Shown here: positions 44,623 through 53,342 of the stretch, piece by piece
Layout: the number at the start of each line of letters is the position of its first letter
Numbering within the stretch: the first letter of the stretch is position 1
DNA from: Nannocystis sp.
GTDB lineage: Bacteria > Myxococcota_A > Polyangia > Nannocystales > Nannocystaceae
DNA length: 64,000 bases
NCBI GenBank assembly: GCA_016712315.1
Contig: JADJRG010000017.1
Span: forward strand, 682,001-746,000
Reading direction: 5' to 3'
Made by a program: the position numbers and the translations under genes
Notes under the pieces: model-generated
Database searches by the model: none
Told to the model about the DNA's origin: nothing
The model's input: the letters and a program-made list of their open reading frames with translations, nothing else

Positions 44623-45800
44623 AGGGCCACCTTCACGATCCGCGAGTTCAGCGAGTCCATGACGTAGAGATCGCCTTCGGGGTCGAAGGCGATGCCGAAG
44701 GGGCGACGGAGCGTGGTCTCAAGGGCGGGCTGGCCTTCGGCTTCGTCGAGGCCGAGGGCGCCGGTGCCGACGACGGTGCGGATGATGCCCGCCTCGAGGT
44801 CGATCGCGCGAACCTTGCCGTTGTCGGTGTCGGCGAAGTAGAGGTCGCCGTCCGGGCCGATCTCGAGGTCACGCGGGCCGCGGAGCCTGGCCTCAAGGGC
44901 AGGTCCGTCGTCGCCGCTGTCGCCGGGTTCGCCGGTGCCGGCGAGGCGATCGATGACGCCGGTGCTGAGGTCGAGCGCGCGGATCGTGGCGGCCTCGGTG
45001 TCGGCGATGTAGAGCTTGCCCTCGTGGAAGAGGATGCCGCCGCTCGGGTTGGGGTTGGAGCCGCGCGCCCACGAGAACTGGGCCTCTAAGGCGGGGCCGC
45101 CGTCGCCGAGGGTGCCGATGGTGCCGTCGCCGGCGATCGTCGAGACCATGCCGTCGGCGGCGAGCATGCGGACGCGGCCGTTCTGCTGGTCGACGATGTA
45201 GAGGTTGCCGGCGTCGTCGTAGGTGGCGTCTTGGAGCTGGCGGAAGAGGGTCTGCGGGGAGGCGAGCTCGCCGTCGCCCGCGAAGCCAGCGCCGCCGCCG
45301 CAGACCAGCTGGACGAAGCCGCTGGTGGGATCGACGCGGAGCAGCTTGTGGTTGTGCCAGGCGACGACGAGCACGCCGCCGTCTGGCGTGAGGAGCAGGT
45401 TGGTCGGGTGGTTGAGCATCCACTCGTCGCCGGGGGCGCCGCCGGGGGGGATCCCGGTGAAGGGGCCGTCGCCGGGGAAGATCGGATCGGCCATGCCGAC
45501 CATGGTCTCGACGGTCCCGTCGGGCAGGATCCGGCGGATCAGGAAATTGTTGAAGTCAGTGAACCAGGCGCTGCCGTCGGGCAAAAAGAGGAGGTCTTGC
45601 GGCTCGTTGATGAGGGTGGCGAGGCGGTGCTGGCCGTCGCCGTTGTAGCCGACCTCGCCCTTGAGGCCGGCCCAGGTGCAGGTGTGGCCGGGCTGGAGGT
45701 CGCGGCAGTGGCGATCGAGGTCGGCGGGCGGATCTTCGCAGGCGAGCGGCGCGAGGAGGGCCGCGAGTGCGGCGATTTTTGTGGAGAAGTTAAGGTTCAT
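44619..45800 (-). CDS. NHL-repeat propeller lipoprotein C
   Basis: 393 residues: lipobox APLAC, then NHL units (SAWFTDFNNFLIRRI, NLYIVDQQNGRVRML, DLYFADTDNGKVRAI, DLYVMDSLNSRIVKV) with GDGGPAL turns. Closest in this window to lipoprotein B, so probably a tandem duplicate. Overlaps the next gene by 4 bases. Confidence 0.8.
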   Translation of the reverse strand: MNLNFSTKIAALAALLAPLACEDPPADLDRHCRDLQPGHTCTWAGLKGEVGYNGDGQHRLATLINEPQDLLFLPDGSAWFTDFNNFLIRRILPDGTVETMVGMADPIFPGDGPFTGIPPGGAPGDEWMLNHPTNLLLTPDGGVLVVAWHNHKLLRVDPTSGFVQLVCGGGAGFAGDGELASPQTLFRQLQDATYDDAGNLYIVDQQNGRVRMLAADGMVSTIAGDGTIGTLGDGGPALEAQFSWARGSNPNPSGGILFHEGKLYIADTEAATIRALDLSTGVIDRLAGTGEPGDSGDDGPALEARLRGPRDLEIGPDGDLYFADTDNGKVRAIDLEAGIIRTVVGTGALGLDEAEGQPALETTLRRPFGIAFDPEGDLYVMDSLNSRIVKVAL

Positions 45801-45817
45801 GGCTTGGGCGCTCTTGA

Positions 45818-46858
45818 TCAGAGACCTCCGGTCGGCAGGGGGGGGCCTCGATAGAGGAGAATACCCTCGTTATAGGGCGGGCTAAAGGTCTGGCCGCCGA
45901 CGGCCCAGAGGCCGCCCTGCTCGTCGATCCAGGAGCCGTGGAGGTTTTGACCGAGGTTGAACTCGAGCGCGGCCGGCTGCCAGCCGGCGCCGTCGGAGCG
46001 GGTGAGCAGGGCGCCGAAGGTGCCGACGGCGAGGCCGAGTCCGCCTGGCCCAAGGGTCACGCCAGCGAGGCCAGCGGGCGGCTCGGCCGGGGTGACGTTG
46101 ATCCACTGCTCGCCTTCGCGCTCGAGGATGATGCCGGTGGCGTGGCCGCCGACGGCGGCGTAGCGGCCGCCCTGGTGGTGGACGGTGAAGAGGGAGGAGC
46201 CGACGCCTGTCTCGCCTGGGGTGAGGGCGGCGCCGTCCCAACGCAGGGCGACGCCGTTGCTGCCGACCAACCAGGCGTCGTCGGCGCGGGCGCCGTAGAT
46301 CTTCCATACGGCGGCGCCGGTGGCGACTTCGGCGGGGAGGCTGGGCTCGGGGAGCCAGGTGTCGCCTCCTCCTTGGAGGCGCCAGGCGAAGCCGCCGGTG
46401 GAGTCGGAGGCGCCGCCGACCGCCCAGAGATCGTCGGGGGTGGCGCCCCAGATGCCGAAGATGGTCTGAAGGCCAGGTGTGGCCAGGCGGGTGAAGGCGC
46501 CGGCTTGGTAGCGCAGGATCACGCCGCCGTCGCCGCCGAGGTAGACAGGGCCGCCGGCGAAGCCGAACACCCACCACAAGTCGCCTTGCGCCTCGCCGGT
46601 GGGCAGGCGGGACCAGGTGGCGCCGTCGAAGCGGAGCACGAGCGGGCCGCTGCCGTCACGGGTGTCGGCGCCGACGGCCCAGACGTCGGTGGCGCTGGCG
46701 CCCCAGACGGAGAAGAGGGCGGCGTCGAGGTTGTTGTGGACGACTTGCCAGCGATCCTCTTCTTCGGGGGTGTCGCCGGTGCAGGCTGCGGCGAGGGCGG
46801 TGAGCAGGGCGAGGGCGCGCGGGAGTGAGAAGGCGGACACGACGGCGGATCGTACCAT
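45818..46858 (-). CDS. Lipoprotein with WD/BNR-like beta-propeller
   Basis: 346 residues: lipobox LAAAC, then repeated SVWGASATDVWAVGA / GIWGATPDDLWAVGG-type units, a motif found in many myxobacterial surface proteins and related to BNR/kelch-type propellers. First gene of the minus-strand propeller operon; 17 bases separate it from the next. ATG at 46858 is chosen because the signal peptide begins there; longer frames upstream are basic and out of character. Confidence 0.75.
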   Translation of the reverse strand: MVRSAVVSAFSLPRALALLTALAAACTGDTPEEEDRWQVVHNNLDAALFSVWGASATDVWAVGADTRDGSGPLVLRFDGATWSRLPTGEAQGDLWWVFGFAGGPVYLGGDGGVILRYQAGAFTRLATPGLQTIFGIWGATPDDLWAVGGASDSTGGFAWRLQGGGDTWLPEPSLPAEVATGAAVWKIYGARADDAWLVGSNGVALRWDGAALTPGETGVGSSLFTVHHQGGRYAAVGGHATGIILEREGEQWINVTPAEPPAGLAGVTLGPGGLGLAVGTFGALLTRSDGAGWQPAALEFNLGQNLHGSWIDEQGGLWAVGGQTFSPPYNEGILLYRGPPLPTGGL

Positions 46859-47147
46859 CGAGCGCTGTCGGCCGCGGGCTCGTGCTCGGTCGCTCGGTCG
46901 CTCGCGGCGCGTGCGACGGGCTTGACGCGGTGAGGGGCGCTCGCGTATAAAAAAAGACTCCGCGGCTGCTGAAGCGGAAGATCCTGATCCGAGCCCGTTT
47001 GGCCCGCGATCGGCCTCGTACGCCCTGAGATCGCGCCTTTGCGGCGCGGTGAGGAGGGGCGTCGCATCGGTCTGATCGTGCATGTCTAAAGGGGCATCCT
47101 GGTGCTACTCGCCGCGCGAGCCGCTCGCGTAGGCCGTTAGGTCCGTT
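46859..47147. other. Intergenic region between propeller operon and rtcB
   Basis: 289 bases holding both divergent promoters. Visible are a short CGCTCGGT-type direct repeat (46887-46905) and an A-run (TATAAAAAAAGAC near 46945-46957), the most AT-rich spot. No gene found. Confidence 0.4.
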
Positions 47148-48602
47148 ATGCAGCCGACGACTCCGAAGAATTTGAGCCGCGTGCTCCAGGCGCTCGCGCG
47201 CGCGGGGCTCGAGGTGTCACGATCCGACAACATCTACAAGGTTCGCCTGCGCGGGCGGCCGGACGCGCCGTGCGCGGAGGTGCTGCTGCCGGATGGTTTC
47301 CCGGTGGAGGGAAAGGCGCTGCGCCAGCTCGCGGCGCTGGCGGCGGCGACGCACCCGGCGGGCGGCGCGGTGGAGCGCGCGTGCGCCTCGCCGGACTTCC
47401 ACCCAGGGGACGCGGGCGTGGCGATCGGGTCGATCGCGTTGACCGAGGGCATGGTGATCCCGGCGGCGGTCGGCTCGGACATCAACTGCGGGATGCGGCT
47501 GCACGTGATCGATCTCGACGTCGATCGGTTGATGGCGGGCAAGGCGGCGCTGATCGAGGCGCTGCGCGGGGACCTCTTCTTCGGCAAGCGCGACCTGCCG
47601 ATGACAGCGGCGAGCATGCGCGGGCTCTTCCACGAGGGGCTGCCGGGTTGGCTGGCGGCCGTGCGGGCGGCGCCGCTCGGCATGATGGGGCGCGTTGATC
47701 TCGAGGAACTGGAGCGCGAGGTCGAGCGGGTGCACTTGGGCGGAGCGCTGGACGGAGACGCTCGGTGGGCGCCGGAGGATCTGGTGCCGGCGGGCGGCGA
47801 GCCGCTGCGTGACGGGGGTATGGCGACGATCGGCGGCGGGAACCACTTCGTGGAGCTCCAAGTGGTGGAGGAGGTGGTGGATCGGCGACTGGCGCGCGCG
47901 TGGGGGGTGCGCGCGGGGCAGGTGGCGCTGATGATCCACTCAGGGTCGCGAGGGGTCGGAAAGCACGTGGGCGCGGCCTGGCGGGACCGGGCGCGCGCTG
48001 CATGGCCGAAGGGTCAGGTGTTTCCGACGGGCGAGCTGTTCGCCCTCTCGCTGGCGGATCAGCCGGCGCTGGTGGCCTCCTACCTGCGAGCGGAGGCGAC
48101 CGCGGCGAACTACGGCTTCGTGAACCGGCTGCTGCTGGCGGAGCTGGTGCGGCGGCGGATCCGGCAGATCTGCGGCGATAGGGCGGCGCCGCTGATCTAC
48201 GACCTGCCGCACAATATTACGCTGCCGATCGCGGGCGACCCGCGGCGGTGGATCGTGCGCAAAGGGGCCTGTCCGGCGCACGCGGGGCAGCCGGTGATCA
48301 TCCCGGGGTCGATGGGGGCGGCGTCGTATTTGTTGGTGGGTCACGGGGATCCGCGGCTGTGCGAGTCGGCCTCGCACGGGGCAGGGAGGGCGATCTCTCG
48401 CTTTGAGATCGGCCGCGGGCCGGTGGACGAGGAGGCGCTGGGGCTGCGCGGGGTGGAGTGCGTGACCCTGCGCGAGGAGCGGCGGATCGAGGAGGCTCCG
48501 GCGGCGTATAAGCCGATCGGGCCGGTGATCGAGTGCCAGGTGGCCGCAGGGATCGGGGGCGTGGTCGCGCGGATGAGGCCGCTGCTGACGTTCAAGGGGT
48601 AG
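47148..48602 (+). CDS. rtcB: RtcB-type RNA-splicing ligase
   Basis: 484 residues. RtcB joins 2',3'-cyclic phosphate (3'-P) and 5'-OH RNA ends with GTP and manganese. Metal and guanylylation features: D111 and C114 in SDINCGMR, the IGGGNHFVE segment, MIHSGSRGVGKH, NITLPI, VRKGACPAHAGQPVIIPGSMG (with the lid region) and the guanylylated His region SHGAGRA. No archease or rtcR/rtcA is adjacent in the window. Start ATG 47148. Confidence 0.95.
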   Translation: MQPTTPKNLSRVLQALARAGLEVSRSDNIYKVRLRGRPDAPCAEVLLPDGFPVEGKALRQLAALAAATHPAGGAVERACASPDFHPGDAGVAIGSIALTEGMVIPAAVGSDINCGMRLHVIDLDVDRLMAGKAALIEALRGDLFFGKRDLPMTAASMRGLFHEGLPGWLAAVRAAPLGMMGRVDLEELEREVERVHLGGALDGDARWAPEDLVPAGGEPLRDGGMATIGGGNHFVELQVVEEVVDRRLARAWGVRAGQVALMIHSGSRGVGKHVGAAWRDRARAAWPKGQVFPTGELFALSLADQPALVASYLRAEATAANYGFVNRLLLAELVRRRIRQICGDRAAPLIYDLPHNITLPIAGDPRRWIVRKGACPAHAGQPVIIPGSMGAASYLLVGHGDPRLCESASHGAGRAISRFEIGRGPVDEEALGLRGVECVTLREERRIEEAPAAYKPIGPVIECQVAAGIGGVVARMRPLLTFKG

Positions 48603-48662
48603 CGTGAACGTGAACTTCAGGACCTGTCCGGGAGCGCGGGCGGGGGGCTATCATCGCGGGCG

Positions 48663-49550
48663 ATGGAGCTCGTGATCCAAAACCTCTCAAAGACCTACCC
48701 GGGCGGGGTGCGGGCGCTGCGTGACGTGTCGCTGACGATCCCGACCGGCATGTTCGGGCTGCTGGGGCCGAACGGGGCGGGAAAGTCGACGCTGATGCGC
48801 ACGCTCGCGACCCTGCAGGAGCCCGAGAGCGGGACGGTGCGGCTGGGCGAGCTGGACCTGCTGCGCGAGAAGGATGCGGTGCGGCGGGTCTTGGGCTATC
48901 TGCCGCAGGAATTCGGGCTGTACCCGAACCTCAGCGCGGAGGTGGTGCTGGACCACTTCGCGACGCTGAAGGGGATCTCGAGCGGGAAGGAGCGGGCGCG
49001 CGCGGTGACGGCGCTGCTCGAGCAGACGAATCTGGCGGCGGTGCGGCGCTCGCCGGTGGGCGGGTTCTCTGGGGGGATGAAGCAGCGGCTGGGGATCGCG
49101 ATCGCGCTGCTGGGGGCGCCGAAGCTGGTGATCGTCGACGAGCCGACGGCGGGGCTGGACCCGACGGAGCGCCACCGCTTCCTCAACTTATTAAGCGAGA
49201 TCGGCCAAGACATCGTCGTGATCCTGTCGACGCACATCGTCGAGGACGTGCGGGAGCTGTGCTCGAACGTGGCGATCATCGCGGCGGGGCAGGTGCGCGC
49301 GCAAGGGTCGCCGGACGCGCTGATCGAGCGCCTTCGCGGGACGATCTGGCGGCGGCGGATCTCGCGGGACGCGCTGGCGGCGGTGCGGGCGCAGCACCGG
49401 GTGATCTCGACGCGGCTGATCGCGGGGGCGCCGGAGATCCGGGTGCACGCGGCGTCGTCGCCTGGCGATGGTTTTGTGCAGGTCGAACCTGACCTCGAGG
49501 ACGTGTACTTCGAGCAAGTGACGGCGGCGAGCGCGGGGGAGGCGGCCTGA
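48663..49550 (+). CDS. ABC transporter ATP-binding protein
   Basis: 295 residues: Walker A GPNGAGKST (35-43), Q-loop YLPQEFGLY, signature FSGGMKQR, Walker B KLVIVDEPTAGLDP and the H-loop STHIVED. The ABC-2/NatA-type exporter ATPase. Its stop overlaps the next start by one base (TGATG), so it powers the membrane protein encoded at 49550. Confidence 0.95.
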   Translation: MELVIQNLSKTYPGGVRALRDVSLTIPTGMFGLLGPNGAGKSTLMRTLATLQEPESGTVRLGELDLLREKDAVRRVLGYLPQEFGLYPNLSAEVVLDHFATLKGISSGKERARAVTALLEQTNLAAVRRSPVGGFSGGMKQRLGIAIALLGAPKLVIVDEPTAGLDPTERHRFLNLLSEIGQDIVVILSTHIVEDVRELCSNVAIIAAGQVRAQGSPDALIERLRGTIWRRRISRDALAAVRAQHRVISTRLIAGAPEIRVHAASSPGDGFVQVEPDLEDVYFEQVTAASAGEAA

Positions 49551-52500
49551 TGATCGCGGCGATCGCTCGCTTCGAGCTGCGCTATCACCTGCGCCGGCCG
49601 GTGACCTGGATCTACTTCGGCGTGCTGGCGCTGCTGGCCTTCGGGGTCGCGAGCAGCGACGTCGTGCGGGTGGGCGGGGCGTCGGGGCGGGTGCACCGCA
49701 ACGCGCCGGACGTGATCAACTGGGCGGTGATGATCCTGACGATCTTCGGGACGGCGATCACCTCGGCGATCGCCGGCGCGGCGATCCTGCGCGACTTCGA
49801 GGCGCGCGCGCACGAGCTGCTCTTCTCGACGCCGCTGTCGAAGCGGGCGTACGTGGGCGGGCGCTTCATCGGCGCGTACGTGGTGACGATGATGGTGTTC
49901 CTCGGGGTGCCGCTGGGCTTGATGCTCGGCTCCGCGATGCCGTGGGTGGACGCCGACTCGTTGGGCCCGTTCTCGCTGGCGGCGTACCTGTGGCCGTACT
50001 TGGTGTACACGGCGCCGAACACGCTGCTGGCGACGGCGCTGTTCTTCGCGGTGGGGATCACGAGCCGCTCGCTCTTCGCGGTGTATGTGCAAGGGATGGC
50101 GCTGTTCGTCGGCTACAGCGTGGCGGTGTCGTTCCTCGGCGACTTCGAGAGCGAGGCGTTGGCGGCGCTGGTGGATCCGTTCGGGGTGATGCCGACGTCG
50201 CTGATCAACCGCGACTGGACGATCGTGGAGAAGAACAGCCGGCTGATCCCGCTGACGGCGGAGCTGCTGACCAACCGGGCGCTGTGGATCGCGATCGCGG
50301 TGGGGATCTTCGGGGCGGCGCTGCGGGCGTTTAAAATGGACGCGCTGGGGCGACAGCGGCGCCGCGGGCGGGCGAAGGCGGGCGGCGGCGGTGGTGAGGC
50401 GGCCGTGGATCTCGGCGGGGCGCTGGCGCTGCCGCAGGTGTCGCTCCGGTTCGGGGTCGGGGCTCGGCTGCGGCAGTTGGCGTCGATCGTGCGGCTACAC
50501 GCCCGCTCGACGGTGAGCTCGCCGCTGTTCTTGGCGATCGTCGCGATCGGGATGATCTTGATGGTCTCGATCGCGGTGGACGTCGACGCGATCTACGGGA
50601 CGACGGTGTACCCGCGCACGTATGTGGTCGCGGAGGTGGTCACGGAGTCGTTTAGCCTGTTCTTCTTCCTGCTGACGACGCTGTACGCGGGCGAGCTGCT
50701 GTGGCGCGAGCGGGGGATCGGCTGCGCGCTGGTGTACGACGCGCTGCCGGTGCCGACGTGGCTGGTGCTGGCAGGCAAGATCCTCGCGCTGCTGCTGGTG
50801 CACTCGCTGCTGCTGGCGCTGTTGATGGCGACAGGGGCGCTGATCCAGGTCGCGAAGGGGTTCTTTGAGATCGAGCCGGCGGTGTATGTGGGGCACTTGT
50901 ATGGGCTCACGCTGCCGTGGCTGGTGGCGATCACGCTGCTGACCTTCGCGGTCCACGCGGCGGTGAACTCGAAGTTTATGGGGCACGTGGTGGTGATCAG
51001 CTTCTGGTTGATCCTCGCGGTGATGGGTGCGCTCGATTTTGAGCATAACTTGTATACCTTCGGCAGCGCGCCGAACGTGCAGTACTCGGACCTCAACGGG
51101 TTTGGGCCGGATCTGGGGCCGTTCTTGTGGTTTATGGGGTACTGGTCGGCGATCGGGCTGCTGTTGGTAGGGCTCGGGGGGCTGGTGATGCAGCGCGGGG
51201 CAGAGGGGCGGCTGGGCGCGCGTCTGGCGGCGGCGAAGGGGCGGCTGGGGCGCGGGAGCGCGGCGTTTATCGGCGCCTGCGCGCTGGCGAGCTTGGGGCT
51301 CGGCGGGTTCATTTTTTACAACACGAACATCCTCCATAAGTACCGGGCGAGCGACGCGACGGAGGCGATCCAGGCGGCGTACGAGAGGGAGATGAAGGCG
51401 ACCCAGTGGCAGCCGCAGCCGCGGATCGTGGGGATCACGGCGTCGGTGGATCTGGAGCCCGAGGCGGGGCGCTTCGCGGTGCGGGGGGAGTATCGGCTGC
51501 GCAGCCGCAGCGACGCGCCGATCTCCGAGATCCACGTGGTGTTGACCGACGAGGACATGGACGTGCGCGCGCTCGAGTTCGACCGCGAGGCGGCGCTGGT
51601 GCGCGAGGAGCCGCGCTTCGGGCTGCGGATCTTCAAGCTGGCGGCGCCGCTGGCGCTTGGCGAGGAGATGCGGCTGCGCTTCGATCTCGCGCGGGTGAAG
51701 GGGGGGTTCTCGAACACGGGGCGGTCGACGGCGATCGTCGAGAACGGGACCTTCCTGCACTCGAGCTCGATCCTGCCGCGGCTCGGTTATATGGAGGCGC
51801 TCGAGCTGAGCAGCGATGACACCCGCAAGGAGCAGGGGCTCGCGCCGAAGGAGCGGATGGCGGCGATCGACGACGAGAGGTCGTGGATGAGCACGTATAT
51901 CGCGTCGGACTCGGACTGGATCGATCTGGACTTGACGGTGAGCACGAGCCCCGAGCAGATCGCGCTCGCGCCTGGGTACTTGCAGCGGGAGTGGCGCGAG
52001 GGCGGCCGCCGCTACTTCCACTACGCGACGGAGGGGAAGATCCTGAATTTCTTCGCGGTCCTCTCTGCGCGTTATGAAGTGCGTCGCGATCGCTGGAACG
52101 AGGTCGCGATCGAGGTCTATCACCACCCAGCGCACGCTTATAACGTGGAGCGTATGATCACGGCGGTGAAGCGGTCGCTGGATTATTTTACGGAGAACTT
52201 CTCGCCGTATCAGTACCGGCAGGTGCGGATCCTCGAGTTCCCGCGCTACTCGACCTTCGCGCAGGCGTTCCCGGGGACGATCCCGTACTCGGAGTCGATC
52301 GGCTTCATCGCGCGGATCCGCGACGAGCGCGAGGATATCGACTACCCGTTCTATGTGACGGCGCACGAGGTGGCGCACCAGTGGTGGGCCCACCAAGTGA
52401 TCGGCGCGGACGTGCAAGGATCGGCGCTGCTCTCCGAGTCGCTGGCGCAGTACTCGGCGCTGATGGTGATGGAGCGGGAGTTCGGGGCCGCGCAGATGCG

Positions 52501-53164
52501 CAAATTCCTGTCACACGAGCTGCGCGGATATCTCCGCGGGCGCAGCGCGGAGCGCAAGAAGGAGATGCCGCTGATGCTGGTCGAGGATCAGCCCTATATC
52601 TACTATCAAAAGGGGTCGCTGGCGTTCTACGCGCTCAAGGACCTGGTCGGGGAGGCGTGGCTGAACGCGGCGCTGCGGGAGCTGCTGCGCGAGCACGCGT
52701 CTCAAGGGCCGCCCTTCCCGACCTCGCGGGCGCTGATCGACCGGCTGCGCCGGGCGATCCCGGCGGAGTACGCGTACTTGATCGAGGACTTGTTCGAGAC
52801 GATCACGCTCTACGACAATAAGGTAGAGTCGGCGAGCGCGCAGGCGCTGGCTGACGGGCGCTTCGCGGTGAAGGCGACGCTGCGGCTGCGAAAGCTGCGC
52901 GCGGATGAGCTGGGCAATGAGTCAGAGGTGGCGATCGCGGGCGACTTCATCGACGTGGGGGTGTTCGCGGCGCCGGGCCCGGACGAGGGGGAGCTGGGGG
53001 CGGCGCTGCTGCTCGAGAAGCGGCGCTTTGTGGTCAAGGAGGGGGAGACGACGGAGATCGAGGTGGTGGTCGATCGCGCGCCGGCGACGTTCGGGATCGA
53101 TCCGTATCACAAGCTGATCGACCGCCACCTGAAGGACAATACGCGGGCGCTCAGCCTGGATTGA
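49550..53164 (+). CDS. ABC-2 permease fused to M1-family metallopeptidase
   Basis: 1204 residues. The first ~590 residues hold two ABC-2-like membrane bundles (RFELRYHLRRPVTWIYFGVL..., then an anchored RLRQLASIVRLHARSTV...), the remainder is an M1-like peptidase outside the membrane: H939-E940-V-A-H943 (HEVAHQW) with E963 in LLSESLAQYSA as third zinc ligand. The GAMEN loop is not clear (PGTIPYSESIGFI is in its place). Known bacterial families combine these parts as a membrane transporter with a built-in exopeptidase, but the substrate is unproved. Confidence 0.85.
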   Translation: MIAAIARFELRYHLRRPVTWIYFGVLALLAFGVASSDVVRVGGASGRVHRNAPDVINWAVMILTIFGTAITSAIAGAAILRDFEARAHELLFSTPLSKRAYVGGRFIGAYVVTMMVFLGVPLGLMLGSAMPWVDADSLGPFSLAAYLWPYLVYTAPNTLLATALFFAVGITSRSLFAVYVQGMALFVGYSVAVSFLGDFESEALAALVDPFGVMPTSLINRDWTIVEKNSRLIPLTAELLTNRALWIAIAVGIFGAALRAFKMDALGRQRRRGRAKAGGGGGEAAVDLGGALALPQVSLRFGVGARLRQLASIVRLHARSTVSSPLFLAIVAIGMILMVSIAVDVDAIYGTTVYPRTYVVAEVVTESFSLFFFLLTTLYAGELLWRERGIGCALVYDALPVPTWLVLAGKILALLLVHSLLLALLMATGALIQVAKGFFEIEPAVYVGHLYGLTLPWLVAITLLTFAVHAAVNSKFMGHVVVISFWLILAVMGALDFEHNLYTFGSAPNVQYSDLNGFGPDLGPFLWFMGYWSAIGLLLVGLGGLVMQRGAEGRLGARLAAAKGRLGRGSAAFIGACALASLGLGGFIFYNTNILHKYRASDATEAIQAAYEREMKATQWQPQPRIVGITASVDLEPEAGRFAVRGEYRLRSRSDAPISEIHVVLTDEDMDVRALEFDREAALVREEPRFGLRIFKLAAPLALGEEMRLRFDLARVKGGFSNTGRSTAIVENGTFLHSSSILPRLGYMEALELSSDDTRKEQGLAPKERMAAIDDERSWMSTYIASDSDWIDLDLTVSTSPEQIALAPGYLQREWREGGRRYFHYATEGKILNFFAVLSARYEVRRDRWNEVAIEVYHHPAHAYNVERMITAVKRSLDYFTENFSPYQYRQVRILEFPRYSTFAQAFPGTIPYSESIGFIARIRDEREDIDYPFYVTAHEVAHQWWAHQVIGADVQGSALLSESLAQYSALMVMEREFGAAQMRKFLSHELRGYLRGRSAERKKEMPLMLVEDQPYIYYQKGSLAFYALKDLVGEAWLNAALRELLREHASQGPPFPTSRALIDRLRRAIPAEYAYLIEDLFETITLYDNKVESASAQALADGRFAVKATLRLRKLRADELGNESEVAIAGDFIDVGVFAAPGPDEGELGAALLLEKRRFVVKEGETTEIEVVVDRAPATFGIDPYHKLIDRHLKDNTRALSLD

Positions 53165-53192
53165 TGAGGGCAGCCTCCCAAGGCGATAGGAT

Positions 53193-53219
53193 CAATGTCC
53201 TGAATTATGGACATTGTCC
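53193..53219. promoter_or_regulatory. Operator-like triple half-site (TGTCC/GGACA/TGTCC)
   Basis: CAATGTCC and GGACATTG form a perfect 8-bp inverted repeat with an AT-rich 8-base spacer (53193-53216), and GGACATTGTCC (53209-53219) is itself palindromic. It lies in the 178-base gap before the copper-monooxygenase-like gene and in an AT-rich stretch, so it is a likely regulator-binding site. It lacks a T tract, so a terminator is less likely. Confidence 0.5.
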
Positions 53220-53342
53220 GGTATTGTTTGGGGATTCGGTCGTCCGTAGAAGTCTCAGGGCCTCGGATGGGGATAGAGCGGGCAGATCCGCGCATGGAGG
53301 GCAGGGCCTTGTGTGCGCGCTGCGGCTGTGGTGTCGTGGGGT

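Noticed and set aside
53313..53342. Earlier start for the copper-monooxygenase-like gene at 53313.
   Set aside because: Would put ten extra residues before a clear signal peptide; the ATG at 53343 fits better.
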